Shown here in pieces: positions 23,249-35,653 of a DNA stretch of 64,000 nt. Origin of the DNA: Nemania diffusa (taxonomy: Eukaryota > Ascomycota > Sordariomycetes > Xylariales > Xylariaceae); contig JBBPUQ010000010.1 in the NCBI GenBank assembly GCA_038501195.1, forward strand, positions 2,416,001 through 2,480,000. Reading direction: 5' to 3'. The stretch's first letter is position 1. The number at the start of each line of letters is the position of its first letter. The notes below the pieces were generated by a model. That model was not told where the DNA came from. It did no database searches and saw nothing but the letters and a program-made list of their open reading frames with translations. The position numbers and the translations under genes were made by a program.

Positions 23249-26200
23249 ATTGTTAATTTTATTAACTTTTATTTAATACATTTCTTTTTGCTATTTATAT
23301 TTGTTTTTAAATTAATTTTATATTTTTTTTTTTTTTTTTTTTTATATTTGATTTATTATTACTGCTTTTAATATATTTTTATATTATTAAATTATTTATA
23401 TTTATAACTATTAATTTAAATATTAAAACAAGTTTTAAATTATAATTACTTTATTAATATATTGTTTTTATTTTAAATATTTTTATAACTTTTTTTAATT
23501 TAAAAATATTAAATTTTTAAAAATTTGTTATTTTTTTAAAAATTTAAAAAGTTCTATATATAATAACTATTAAAAAAGCTATAATATTTATAAATTTATA
23601 AATATTTTTATTTTTATTTTAGTTTTATTTTATTATTAAAAAATTAATTATTTGTTATAATAGCTTTTAATATAGTTTATTTATATAAAATTTTAAAGTT
23701 TAATATTAATTTATTTAATTTAAAATAAAAAAATAATAATAATTTAATTAATATTATTGTTTATAAAAAAAAAAAAAGTTATATTTAATATATTTTAGTT
23801 TAATTTTATTATAAAATCGCTAAAATATAATTTTATTTTTTAAAATTTTTTTATTATATTTTTTTTTTATATTATATTTTTTTTTGTTTTATTAACAAAG
23901 TTTTTATTATAAAAATAAGTTGTTTTATTTATATTTATTGTTAATTTTAATATTAATTATTAACTTTAAAATATTGTTATTAAATATTAATTTTTAATTT
24001 ATTAATATAAAATTTTAATTTAATAAATTATTGTTTTTTTTATTGTTAATATTATAAATAAATTATTTTGTTTATTTTTTATTTTTATTTTTAATTTAAA
24101 TAAAATATTAATTAATATATTTAATATTATTATATTATTATATTTTATTTATAGTTTTTTAATATTAATTATATAGCTTAATTTTTAATTATATATTGTT
24201 TTATAAAAAAAATAAAAACAATTTATTATAAAAACAATAATAATATAAAATATTTTAAAGTTTATAAAAAGTTTATAGCATTTTTTAATATTTTTAAATT
24301 TATTTTTTGAATTTTTTAACAAAGTTTTATATATAACTTATTAATAAAACATAAATTATTATTTAAAAAAATAAGTTTAATTTTTATTATATAAACTTTT
24401 TTATAAAAATTTTACTTTATTTTATTTTGTTAATTTTTTTAATAATTTTAAACAATTAATTAAAAGGTTTTTTTAATAGTTTTTATATATTTTTACTATA
24501 ATATAATAAATAGTTTTTTTTATAGCTTTATTAGTTTATTTCTTTTATATTTTTTTTTTGTTTTTTTAAAATTTATAATAATTTTAGTAATAAATATATT
24601 AATAATTAATATTTATTAATTATATTTAATTAATTAGTTTTTTTATTTAATTTTATAATATAGATTTTTTTTATAAATATATTTTTTTATTATATTTTTT
24701 ATTTTTTATTTTATATTATTATTTTTTAAATTAAATATAAATAATTTATTTATATTATTAACTTTTTAAAGTTTTAATAATTAAATAAAAAATATATTAT
24801 AAAATTAAATATATTATATAAAAAAATAAAAATAATAAATTTATAAACTAATTTTATTAATAATTTTAAATAATATAATATATTTAAAAATTAATTTATA
24901 ATAATATTTTTTAAATATAAAATATTTAATTAATAAAACAATTAATTAATTTATTTTATAGTTTATTAATTTATATTTATAATTATAATATTTTGTTTAA
25001 TTTTTAATTAAATTTTATTATTATTTTATTAATTTATTTTTAATAGCTTTTAATTTATTTAATTAACTTTATATTGTTAATATTTTTTTTAAAATAAAGT
25101 TGTTTTTAATAAATAATTTAAATTTTAATATATAACTATATAAAGCTTTAAAAAATAAAATATTAATAATTAAATTAATTATTAAATTTATAGTAAAAAA
25201 AACTTAAAATAATAATTAAAACTAATTAATTTATTTAATAAAAATAAAATATTTTAAATATTATTTAATTATTTAGTTTATATATTTTATTTAATTATTA
25301 ATTTTAAAATAAAATATAATTAAATAATATTTTTTAATTTTTATATAATAATATAAATTAAATTAAAAACTATTAATAAATATAAAACTTTAATTAATAA
25401 TTATTTTAATAAAGCTTTTAAATTTATATTTTATTTTTTAATAAAATAAAATAGTTAATTATATAGTTATTATAATAATATAAATAAATAATAAATATAT
25501 TAATTTAATAAATTAATTTATAATTATTAATATAAAATTTATATAATTATTTTTATAAAAAGTTTTTAATAAACTAGTTATAAAGTTTATAAATAGTTTT
25601 TATATAAATTTAATAAATATTAACAAATTATTTAATTTGTTATATTTTTAATAATATTTTATTTTAAATTTAAAGTAAATAATATAGCTTTTTATATAGC
25701 TTTATATATTATATTTTAAATTATACTAGTAAAACTTTTTTTAAAAAACTTTTAAAATATAGTTTTAATTAAAATAATTTATAAAAAAATTGTTATAATA
25801 TAATTTAATTAATTAAAAATAAATTAATTTTTTAAAAAATATATAAATTTTTTTATTATAAAAAATTAAAAAATTTTAAATTAACTATTAACTTTTTATA
25901 ATTAAATTATTTTTGATTTATTTTAAAATTTATTAATATTTAAATTTTTTTTTTTAAATATTTTAAATTAATAATTTAAAATTTTAATTAATTTTTAAAT
26001 TTTAAATATTTTTTTTTATAATAACTATTTATATTTATATATATATAACTAATTAAATAAAAATTAATTATTTAAAAATATAATATTTAATATAAACTTT
26101 TTTAATTAATATTTTTAAATATTAGTTTTTATAATTATATATTATATAGCAATTTTTTTTTTAATATAAAAAAAAAATTTATATTAAAAAATATATTATT

Positions 26201-29200
26201 TATATAATTAAAATAATATAAAAAAAATTAGCTTTATTTTTTTTTTTTTTTTTATATTTAATTATAAAATTAAAAAAAACTAAATAAATATATTATTAAA
26301 TTTATTTTTTATTTAATTTTAATATTTTTATAAAAACTTAAAAATTATTATAATTAATTAATATTTTAATAAATAATTTGTTTTTTTATAAATAATAATA
26401 TTAATATTTAAAGCTTTTAATAATAGTTAATATTTTTTTGTTTAATATATTTTAATTTAATTTTTAATTAAAAAACTTTTAAAAATAAAATAAAACTAGT
26501 TGTTATTATTTTTGATTATTTTTTTATAATAAATTATTTATAAATATAATTTTAAATATATTAGTTTTTATTAATATTTGTTTTTTAAAATTAAAATATA
26601 TAAAAAAAATAATTTATTTAAATAAATTTTATAATTATTTAAAAGTATATTTTTTTAAATTATTTAAAAAAATTTAACTTTTTTTTGTTTTAGTTATGTT
26701 TTTTTTTAAATATTAATATAATAAAACAATAATTAAAAAATATTTTTTAATAAAATAATAATAAAAGTTACAAAATTTTAAAAATTGCTATAGTTTATAA
26801 TAAAAACTAAAAAAAAACTATTTTTTAATAATATTAATTTATAAAAAGTTTATTTTAATTTTTTTGTTTAAAATAATATAATTTAAAAATTTTAATTTAT
26901 ATTAATAAAATTAATATTTAAAAAGTTTAATATATAGTTTAACTTTTTAAAGTTTTTTAATAATATTTTAAATATAATTTATATATAAATTTTTATTTAA
27001 AAAAAAAAACAAATATATTATTAAATGTTTTTTATATATAATTTTAAAAAATAACAAAAATATTATATAAATTTATAAATATAATTAAAAATTTATAATA
27101 TTTATAATATATATAAAATATTATTTTTTATTTATTTATTTTTTAAATTTATATATAATAATAAATATTTTTAAAATTAATTTTTAAAAATATTTTTATA
27201 TATATAATTTTATTTAATATTTTCGAAATAAATAAAAAAATAAAGCGATTTTTTTATAAAACTTTATTAAATTTTTTATAGTTAATATAAAAATATAAAA
27301 TTTTATTTTTTTTAAATATAAAAAATATTAATATTTTTATAAAACTTTTTAATTTTTTAATTTTTTTACTTTTTATTATTTTTTATAGCTAATTTTTTAA
27401 TTTTTATAATTTGTTTTAAATTAAAAAATAAATAAAATAATAAAATATTATTATATTTTTTTATAAATTAATTAATAAGTTATTTTAATAAATATAAAAA
27501 AATATATTAATATTAAAAATATTAAAAAATTTAAATAAATTTTAAAACTTTTTTAAAACTAAATTAAAACTTATAAAAATTAATTTTATTTTTATTTTTT
27601 TAAAGAATAAAAATTTAAATAAAATAATAATTATTTAATAATATTTTTTATTTTAATAAATTTATATAAACTTTTAAAATAATAATAATTTAAAATATTT
27701 TTATATAAAATTAAAAAATTACTAATTTAAACTTAAATTTAATATAATTTTTTTATTTTTTAAAATTAATTAAAATAATAATAATAGATTTTTTTTTTAA
27801 TTAATTATTATATAATATTATAATATATATATATTAAATTATATAAATAATTTTTTATTAATTAATTAATTTATAAAAAACTTAATAAATTTTATATATA
27901 TTTAAACTTTTTTAATTTATAATATAAAATAAAAATATAATTAATATAATTATATTTAATATAAAGATTTAAATTAATATATATTTTTAAAAATAATTTA
28001 TTTAAATTAAATATATATATTAAATAAAAAATATAAAACTATTAAAAAAATAAAACAAATAATTAATATTTATTTTTAAACTTTATTATAAAATTTAAAT
28101 TTATTTTTTATTTTTTAAATTAAAATTATTATAATTTTTTAAAATAAATTAATAAAAAAAAATAATTTGTTTTAAATAATAAAAATTATTAAATTTTTTT
28201 TTAATAGTTTAAATTTTTTAAATAATTTATTTTTAAAACTATTTATTTAAATATTAATTAATATAATATTTTATTTTATTATAAAAAAAACAAATAATAA
28301 AGTTTTAATTTTTTAATAATTAATAATTTAAATTTAAATAATATTTAAATTTATTTTTTAAAAGCTTTTATAATTTTTTAACTTTATATTTATTTTTTAA
28401 TTTATTAAATTAATATATTTAATATTTTAAAACTTAATAATTTATTAATTTAAATTAAAAATTTTAATATTAAAAGTTTTATAACTTTTTAAAATAATAA
28501 TTTTTATAATAATAAAAAATTATAATAAAAGTAACAATATTATAAAAATTTTATATAAAGTTTATAATAATTTCAATTATAATTTATATATAAATTTAGT
28601 TATTATTATATTTTTTTTTAACTTTTATTTATTAATTTTTATTAATATATTATTATATTAATTATATTTTTTTAAATAATAAATAAAAAGTTATAAAATT
28701 TTATTATTTTTTTTTTTAAAATTAAATAATTTTTAATAAAAAAATATAACTTTTTTATTATTAATTTTTTTTAATTTTTACTTTTTAATTTAAATTAAAT
28801 AATAATTAAATTATTTAAAATATTAATTTAAAAGTTAATAAATATATTTTAATTATATATTTATATTTATTTTTAAATATATTAACTATTATATAAAAAT
28901 TTTTGTTTATTTTAAAAATATATTTTAATTATATTAATATTAAAGCTATTTTATTTTTAAAAACTTTTTAAATAAGTTTTAATATTTATTTTTATAATTT
29001 TGATTTATTTTATTAATTATATATATAATTTTATTTATTAAACAATTAAATTTATATTTAAAACTATTAAATATAAACTTTAACTTTTTAATTTATTTAG
29101 TTTATTTATTATATATAAAAGTTAAAATTAATAATTTATATTTAAATTTAATTAATTAATTAAAATTTATATTATTATTATAGTTTAATTTAAATTTATT

Positions 29201-29729
29201 ATATTTTTATTAATAATTTATATATATAAAAAATTTAATTATATTATTATTATTAAAAAATATAAAAATAACATTATAACTATATTATTAATATATTTTA
29301 AAAATTAAATATTAATAAAAAAAAACTAATTATTTAAAGTTTTGCTATTTTTTATAGTTAATAAAATTATTAGTTTTTTTTTTTTTTTTAAAAAAGTTAT
29401 TTTTAATATAGTTTTAAATCAAAAATTATATAATTTAATAATATATTAATTTTATTTATTTTATTTAAGTTTTAATTAATAATTTTTTGTTTATATTTTT
29501 ATAAAAGTTTTTTATAAAGCTAATATATTAGTTAATAGTTTAAAAATAATAGCAAAAATAAAAAATTAAGCTTTTTTAAAAAAAATTTAAAATTGAAATT
29601 AATTTAAAATATTTTTATTATTATTTTAAATAATATTTAACTCTATTATATTTATAAATATAATAAACTTTTTAAAATGTTAAAATATTATTTTATATTA
29701 TAAATAACTTTAAATAAAAACTTTAAAAT

Positions 29730-29908
29730 TATTATAAAATAAAAAAAACTATAAATTAAATATAATATAATAAATAATATATAACTAATAATATATATTA
29801 TATAAAATTAAAGCTTAAAAAAAAAAAAATCTTTTTTAAAATATATATAAAATAAATATATATAAATATATTAGTACTTTTTTAAATTTTAACTTTTAGA
29901 TTTTAATA
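29730..29908. repeat. Right LTR (179 bp) of the nested retrotransposon
   Basis: This is the direct repeat of 22817-22994. Its first dinucleotide is TA where the left copy has TG, a single G-to-A transition. Confidence 0.88.
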
Positions 29909-29913
29909 TTAAT
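29909..29913. repeat. 5-bp target-site duplication TTAAT, right copy
   Basis: Identical to 22812-22816. In DNA this AT-rich a 5-bp match is weak alone; its exact abutment to both LTR ends is what supports it. Confidence 0.75.
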
Positions 29914-30453
29914 ATTAATTAAAAAAAATTATTTAATTAATATATAAATTAAAACTATTTTTTAATATTGTAATATTTTTTATAAAAAAATTAAAAATAA
30001 TAATATTAATAAAACAATTTATAAAAAAAATATTAATAAATTTATAAATAATAAAAATAACTTTATTTTTATAAATTTTAATATATTTAATTTATTTAAT
30101 ATTTATATTAATAATATAAATATTTTTTATTAAAATTTTATAATTAAAGTTAATAATAACATTTATTAAAACTTTTTTTTAATTATAATTTATAACTTTA
30201 TTATTTTTAAAAACTTTTTTTTTAAATTATATATAATATTATATAATAATTTTAATTTTAATAAATATATTTTTATAAAATATATATTTAAAATAAAAAA
30301 TTAAAAAATTTATTATAAAATTAATACTATTTTAACTTTTTTTATTTAAATAATATTTTAATATAAAAATAATAAAATTAGTTTATTTAATATTATAGTT
30401 TTTTTTAAAAAGTTTAAAAATTATTTATATATTTATTTAACTTGTTTTTATTT

Positions 30454-30459
<6 letters not shown>

Positions 30460-30488
<29 letters not shown>
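30460..30488. repeat. Long A homopolymer
   Basis: A run of about 29 A lies in the right arm of the DNA transposon, outside the nested LTR element. Confidence 0.8.
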
Positions 30489-30490
<2 letters not shown>

Positions 30491-31400
30491 TAAAGCTTTA
30501 TTTTTATAATTTTAACTGTTATTATTTATATAATTTTTTATATTTAACTACTACTTATTTTATTAATGATTTATTTTTATTTAATAAAACTTTAAAATTA
30601 TAATTACTTTTTATATTTATAAAAAAAAAACGCTATTTTATTAATTATTAAATTGATATATATACTTTAAATATTATTTATATAAATAAAATTTGCATTA
30701 ATTTTTAATAAATTTATAAAAAGCTATAAAAATATAAACAATTATTTAAAAAAATACTTGTTTATTAAGCAGCTATTGTTTTTTATTTAAATATACAGTT
30801 AAAAAACCTTTAAAAAAAAACTTTATAAAAGTTAAAAAAGTTTATTAATAAATTAAAATATATTAAAAAAACTAATATATTAATAATATTATATTTAAAA
30901 TTATTATTGTTATTTTATTTATTTTTAAATTTATTTTTAAAAAGTTTATAAATAAAGTTTATAATAGTTTTAATTTAAACAATAACTTAAACTTTTATAA
31001 AAATAAATTAAACTATTATTTAACTTTTAATAAAACTAATTATTTAAAAATAAATCGCAACTTTTTACAATAGTAACAAATTTATTAAAATCGGTTTTTT
31101 ATATTTAATTAGTTTACTATTAACATATTTTTTATATTAACAATATTAGCTAAATATAAAAAAATATTTAGTTAATATAAATTTACAATAATTTTATAAC
31201 AGTTATTTATTAAAATAAACACTTTAGAAACTATTTAGTACTTATAGTACTAGCTATATAAAAATTCAAACAATTTATAAACAAAAATCAAAGCAAACAA
31301 AAGTTCTAGCTTTAACTAAAAATACATCTAAAAATATATTTAATTTATTTAATTTATTTAATCAAATAACTATTCAATCAAAACAACAAATTCAACCAAA

Positions 31401-31467
31401 CAAGTCAAATAAGCACTTTTTGCAATCAATCAAAACAAAACAAGTCAAAAGCCGTTTATTTGACTTG
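31401..31467. promoter_or_regulatory. Subterminal AAGTCAAA/TTTGACTT repeats of the DNA transposon
   Basis: CAAGTCAAAT (31401), CAAGTCAAAA (31441) and the inverted ATTTGACTTG (31458) stand just inside the right terminal repeat. TTTGACT occurs twice just inside the left one (near 20432 and 20452). Short motifs repeated in the subterminal DNA are transposase-binding sites in hAT elements such as Ac; that role here is inference. Confidence 0.5.
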
Positions 31468-31488
31468 TTTTACCTGGGATGAGCGCTG
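31467..31488. repeat. Right terminal inverted repeat (22 bp)
   Basis: Exact reverse complement of 20405-20426, ending ...GAGCGCTG immediately before the GCTATTAC duplication. Confidence 0.92.
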
Positions 31489-31496
31489 GCTATTAC
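31489..31496. repeat. 8-bp target-site duplication, right copy (GCTATTAC)
   Basis: Identical to 20397-20404 and directly adjacent to the right terminal inverted repeat. Confidence 0.9.
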
Positions 31497-31765
31497 CGAC
31501 AGATATCGAGTGAATACGATACAATGACTACTATCAGTGGGAGTGGTTATTTTTTCCGAGAGAGCTAGCGTGCCCTGTCGTATCATCTGCATGGAGAAAA
31601 TATAGATCTTACTCGATTGATTCTAGATAAATTGTCTGGTATATCCCCCTGAAAACCTCTTCTGCGGTTCGGATATGAGAAGTTAGTGATTCGACTAATA
31701 GGGGGTGCCCTTCATAAGCACAAACGGCCAAACGCAAGTATATCCAAGATTGCTTTCCGCGTGCC

Positions 31766-33194
31766 TTAACGGCCTTTCTCACGCCTCTCTGCTAGCACAG
31801 CATCAACATCATCGCGAAAGCCCCTCTCCCACGCGTCCTCGCCATACGCAGGCTTCCACCCCAAGCCCAGCGCCACCGTCGGGACCGTCCTAGCGCAGCT
31901 CGCAAGCCCAAGCTCAACCATCGCCTCATCAGCTTCCGCAAGGTACGACGCAACAAACAGCTTCGTGGCCTCAGGCAGCGCCAGGCTTTCAACCGTGGCG
32001 TCAGGGAGCGCACCGGCCTCGTGGCACGCGCGCGCGACGCCGCGCGCAATGTCGCCCCAGGAGTGCCGCCCATGGCTCGCGAAGATAATTCCCTTGCGCC
32101 CCCGCGGCAGACCGGTCCCCCGCTCGTCGAGGGCGCGGAGCGCGAGCAGCTCGTACAGCGCGGCGAGGTCGGCCACGTGCACGTGGTCCCAGACGCCGCT
32201 GCCGTCGCCGATCACGACGGTGCGGCCGTGGTCCAGCGCCGTGGCGATGAAGGCTGGGATCTGCACGCTGCGCTTGTTGAAGAGGCCCGTCCCTATGCCG
32301 TAGATGGTGGGCGCCATGACGACGACTGCGGCGCTGGTGTCAGCTAACTTCTGCTGTCTCCGTCGATTGGGGTTGTCTAGAGTATATATACTCTCTCCAC
32401 TCGACTTCTCGGTTCACGGAATGAACAGTGCCAACATTGAAGGGAGAAAGAAAAAGGATGCGTAGGAAACTACGCTACTCACGCGTGCCCACCCCCAACT
32501 CAACCCCCGCATCAACGACCCCCAGTTCCGTCGTGCGCTGAACATACGGCTCCGCGGCATCTCGCTCGCGCTCGTACGCATAGACGTCGTCAACAGCATC
32601 GTCGAAGGCGCGCCCGTCCGGCGAGCCGGCGACGTCGACCCATGCCCCCGAGACGGGGCGCGCCCCGACGTTCGAGGTGCCCGAGGTGTGGATGAGCCAC
32701 GGCTCGCTGCCAGGCCGGGCTTCCTTCCGGCGCGCCAGGCCCTCGAGCAGCGCCCGCGCCGACGGGAGGTGGTACCCCAGCGTCGTGCTGATGACCACGT
32801 CGTGCTGTGCCGCGACTGCGGTTGTGGTCGCGAGGTCGTCGAGGCCCGCTGGGTGCTATTAGTGATAAGTTATAGATGGGGTTATGGCCCAGTATTATCT
32901 ACAGCGCGAAGCACCTCGGTAAGGAGTTGTCGTAGCATGCTCGCATGTATAACGATGTAGTGGGAAATCAACACTAAAAGTACATGAATACTCACTGTAT
33001 ACCACGGGGTTTACCCGGTCGCCGTACGCGGCCTTGAGCTTGGCCGCGCGGTCGGCGCCTCGCAGAAGGCAGGTGATGGGTGCGGAGCGGAGACTCGGCG
33101 ACGTCGAGGCGAGCAGCTGTGTCAGTACCGAGCCGCCGATGAACCCGGTGGCTCCAGTGAGGAGAATCCGGGGCGGAGGGGCGGTGGTAGCCAT
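31766..33194 (-). CDS. Extended SDR-family NAD(P)-binding epimerase/reductase-like protein (3 exons: 33194-32996, 32848-32483, 32343-31766)
   Basis: Probable cytosolic NAD(P)-dependent enzyme of the nucleoside-sugar epimerase/dihydroflavonol reductase-like group; substrate unknown. Exon 1 starts MATTAPPPRILLTGATGFIGGS, giving the Rossmann GxxGxxG at residues 14-20. Exon 2 carries a VVISTT strand and the LIHTSGTSN segment (about 118-126) that holds the SDR Ser/Thr. Exon 3 continues with VVVMAPTIYGIGTG, DHVHVADLA and a C-terminal SWGDIARGVA segment, all typical of this group. Introns are 147 nt (GTGAGT..CAG) and 139 nt (GTGAGT..TAG); both splices keep the frame and give 380 aa. A canonical YxxxK is not visible: the expected place reads VYAYERERDAAEPY. 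This may be an atypical SDR. The start has a good context (A at -3). The gene ends about 270 bp from the transposon. Confidence 0.85.
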
Positions 33195-34054
33195 TGTGTA
33201 TCTTGGCGGGACTTAGGTGTTGTATGAAGGGTAGCTAGCTATAGAATAGGGGTTGAAAACTTCGAAAAAAATACTCCTGTAAGTATAAGGAAAATCTCAA
33301 TACACTTAGCATAACTAGGCAGCTTTTTGAATATACATATCTCCTTCGTCGCCGTTTAAATATCACGGATAGCAGTATATTAGCCCACACAACCCCGCGA
33401 AAGCGGGCAACTCAACCAACAGTCAACTCAAGGTTTCAGGGTAAATCAATCGGACTTTGGCTTAACTCCTCCTTTAACTTTTCCAACGTCACCTTCCGGG
33501 TCTACGTGCATTATGTCCGTACCATCCACCATACAAACACAAGAAATACTGACTCGAGGCGCAGGGGCAAATCGGCACATACGTGAGGGACGCAAGGATG
33601 TAGAATAGGAGATTTATATTATATTCTCATGCTTCAGAAGATTCCGAAGATTTTGATCGATTTTGCTTTTCTCTGGAGCCGAAGATTGGGTAGCGCGGGT
33701 TACAATTCTGGTAAGTCGGCATATCAAACACGTCGGCTTAGAAGAGCATCATATTTTACAACAACTAACGAAAGTTAGGAACTGATATGAGATTGAGCTA
33801 CACTAAAACGTAGCTGATAACTTCAAGGGCAGAATGACATCAATGCCAGACATTACCACCTATGCTTTTACAGCTTTCATTCACTATCCACCACAGTGCC
33901 CTTTTCCATGCCAATATTCTACAATCGTGCTACAATCAGGCTGATTTTTTACATCAGAGATTCGCTCCTCGCGACCATTTACATCATCTCTCCATGTTTG
34001 CGCAAACCACTCGGCACAGTGCTCAAATATGGTATTACCATATGTGTGAGGCGG
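33195..34054. other. Intergenic region between two minus-strand genes
   Basis: This holds the presumed promoter of the SDR gene and the 3' flank of the zinc-finger gene. I see no coding region, no tRNA and no repeat beyond short A/T runs. Confidence 0.6.
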
Positions 34055-35653
34055 CTACCAGGAAGCCTCGGTACTCTCGCAAGACTCTTGTTGCACTGAG
34101 ACAAAGGGGTCAGAATTCTCTATTCCGCTCTTATTGGAACAATTTGTTGGATCGGAGCGAAGGTTAAAAAGTTCCTGGACTGATTTCTGGTCAATGGCAA
34201 ACATGCCTGAGCGTATGTGAAAATCCATGATGCCACCTGTGGCCTGGCCAAGAGCTCTTCGAAAACCACTTGCTTCTCGAATCGGACATTTAGTCGCCGA
34301 CTCCATATGGCTGATCAAATTTGCTACAGTCGAAAATATTTTCTTGCAACAGATACAAGAAACACGTCCTCCAGTATGGGCCGGAGAACGAAGATGTTTG
34401 GTGAGGGTAAATACATTTGGAAACTTCTTACTGTGCGGATTCATAATGAATACTAGATACTCGTAACGAAGGGATAGAAGAATTGGCTTACCTGCAACTC
34501 TTGTATGGACAAACATACTTCTCAAGGATCGGGTTATGGAATACAGCTGGGTTGTAGTCAGGATGATCGGGATCTATGATTCTCTCGCCGAGAGTATTAC
34601 TTTGTAGGTCACCCTCTGTTAGGGTTTCAGAATTATGTACTATTTGGATCCTGTTGTTGAGTCTAGGCCTCTGAGTGGCGTTTCTAGGGGCACATGCTGG
34701 CGGAGTATCATAGGAAATAGGAGGAGGAACAGCGGTATAAGAAATCGGTGTACTTTCGGGTGTCTTGGCAATGGCCGCCTTGCGATTTGACCACGTATTT
34801 CCCCACTGCCCTCTACGAGAATTGGGAGTCGTAGGGCCCTTTTTGGGAGTGACAAGCAAGGGGAAATCTTCGCTGCGATAATGCAAAGGATGAACGTTGC
34901 GCGGCGAAACAACTGCAGGCCTGGAGGGGGGATCTAGGATCGTTGTAGGCTCAGAAGGAGCATTTCCTTCCCCAAATTCCGAAGCCCAAGTATCCTCTGC
35001 TTTTATATGGCTTTCTCCAAGCTGTAATACTGTAATATTGATCAGTACTACTCGTTCTAGGCGAAATGTACCAAGGTTTTAAGATGTATTATATAGAAAT
35101 ATCGAGCGATACATCTGGTTAGAATAGGTAGTAATTACTACTAGTATAGAGTAACACGAGAGTGAAATGGACTGTTGGCATTATTACTCACTGTCGTCTA
35201 GAGTTGATCTTCTTAGTTCAAGCTGTTGAGCGAACTTAAGGTTCTTCTCTCGCAGTTTAACTACGTCGCTATAGAAGATGACTTTGCATTCGTTATTCTC
35301 GAGGTGCCGCCAGAATGTATGAGCACGATCGAAGTGGGATCCGCAGCCAAAGCATTCGAGGTCAAGCTCAGGACGATGATACTAAATAGAAGTGATAGAA
35401 CTATAGTGAGTGACTAGAGACCAACAGAAAATCTGGATTCTTCACTTACATTCCGTTTATGAGTCCGAAGGTCGTCCTCGGCCGAGAAGGAGAGATCGCA
35501 TTTATCGCAGGCAAAATGCCTTTCCAATTGTTGGTGGGTCAGCAGCTCGTGAATGTTTGGATACTTCACGTTGCATTTGGTACAGACGAGGGATTGGATC
35601 GACTCTTTTATGTAGGAGTCGTTGCTCCCTGTGCTAACTACGTCGACACTCAT
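34055..35653 (-). CDS. C2H2/C2HC multi-zinc-finger protein (4 exons: 35653-35450, 35381-35192, 35029-34492, 34430-34055)
   Basis: Function unknown; probably nuclear and nucleic-acid binding. Splicing through introns of 68, 162 and 61 nt (donors GTAAGT, GTGAGT, GTAAGC; acceptors TAG, CAG, CAG) keeps one frame and gives 435 aa. Five fingers can be read: C24-C27-H40-H46; C49-C52-H65-H70, whose last His lies beyond intron 1; C78-C81-H94-C100 (C2HC); C305-C310-H323-H329, split by intron 3; C336-C339-H352-C359 (C2HC). In each, 12 residues separate the second Cys from the first His. That two fingers become complete only after splicing strongly supports the gene model. The 200-residue middle is Pro/Ser/Thr-rich and presumably disordered. 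The spacing differs from the TGEKP-linked tandem type, so sequence-specific DNA binding is not assured. Start at MSVDVVSTG, A at -3. Confidence 0.82.

Larger units (their letters stand above)
22817..29908. mobile_element. LTR retrotransposon nested in the DNA transposon (7,092 bp)
   Basis: Two direct repeats of 178 and 179 bp (22817-22994 and 29730-29908) bracket about 6.7 kb. They start TGTTATAAAA / TATTATAAAA and end AATTTTAATA or AGATTTTAATA, i.e. TG...CA ends altered by C-to-T or G-to-A changes, and are flanked by the 5-bp duplication TTAAT. Differences between the two LTRs are transitions plus one base in an A run (12 versus 13). The interior is saturated with A+T and I could not read any gag or pol motif, so superfamily and orientation are unknown. 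It must have inserted after the surrounding DNA transposon. Confidence 0.85.
20405..31488. mobile_element. hAT-like DNA transposon, RIP-mutated, interrupted by an LTR retrotransposon
   Basis: The whole first AT-rich block is one insertion of 11,084 bp. Its ends are perfect 22-bp inverted repeats (20405-20426 and 31467-31488) starting CAGCGCTCATCC, flanked by an exact 8-bp duplication GCTATTAC. CA(G)-starting ends plus an 8-bp duplication fit the hAT superfamily; P and Kyakuja/Dileera/Zisupton elements also make 8-bp duplications, so the superfamily is inferred. An LTR retrotransposon (22817-29908, with a 5-bp duplication) is nested inside; without it the element is about 3,987 bp, a normal size for an autonomous hAT. 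No transposase frame survives: the interior is more than 90 % A+T with stops in all frames, consistent with RIP. The element lies about 270 bp beyond the SDR gene's stop codon and disrupts no recognisable gene except, possibly, the fragment at 19928. Confidence 0.85.

Noticed and set aside
20405..31488. Starship-type giant element or Polinton
   Set aside because: No tyrosine-recombinase-like gene, and the 22-bp inverted repeats with an 8-bp duplication do not fit either class (Polintons make 6-bp duplications).
31705..32960. Plus-strand frames of 60-112 codons
   Set aside because: Shadows of the SDR gene in antisense.
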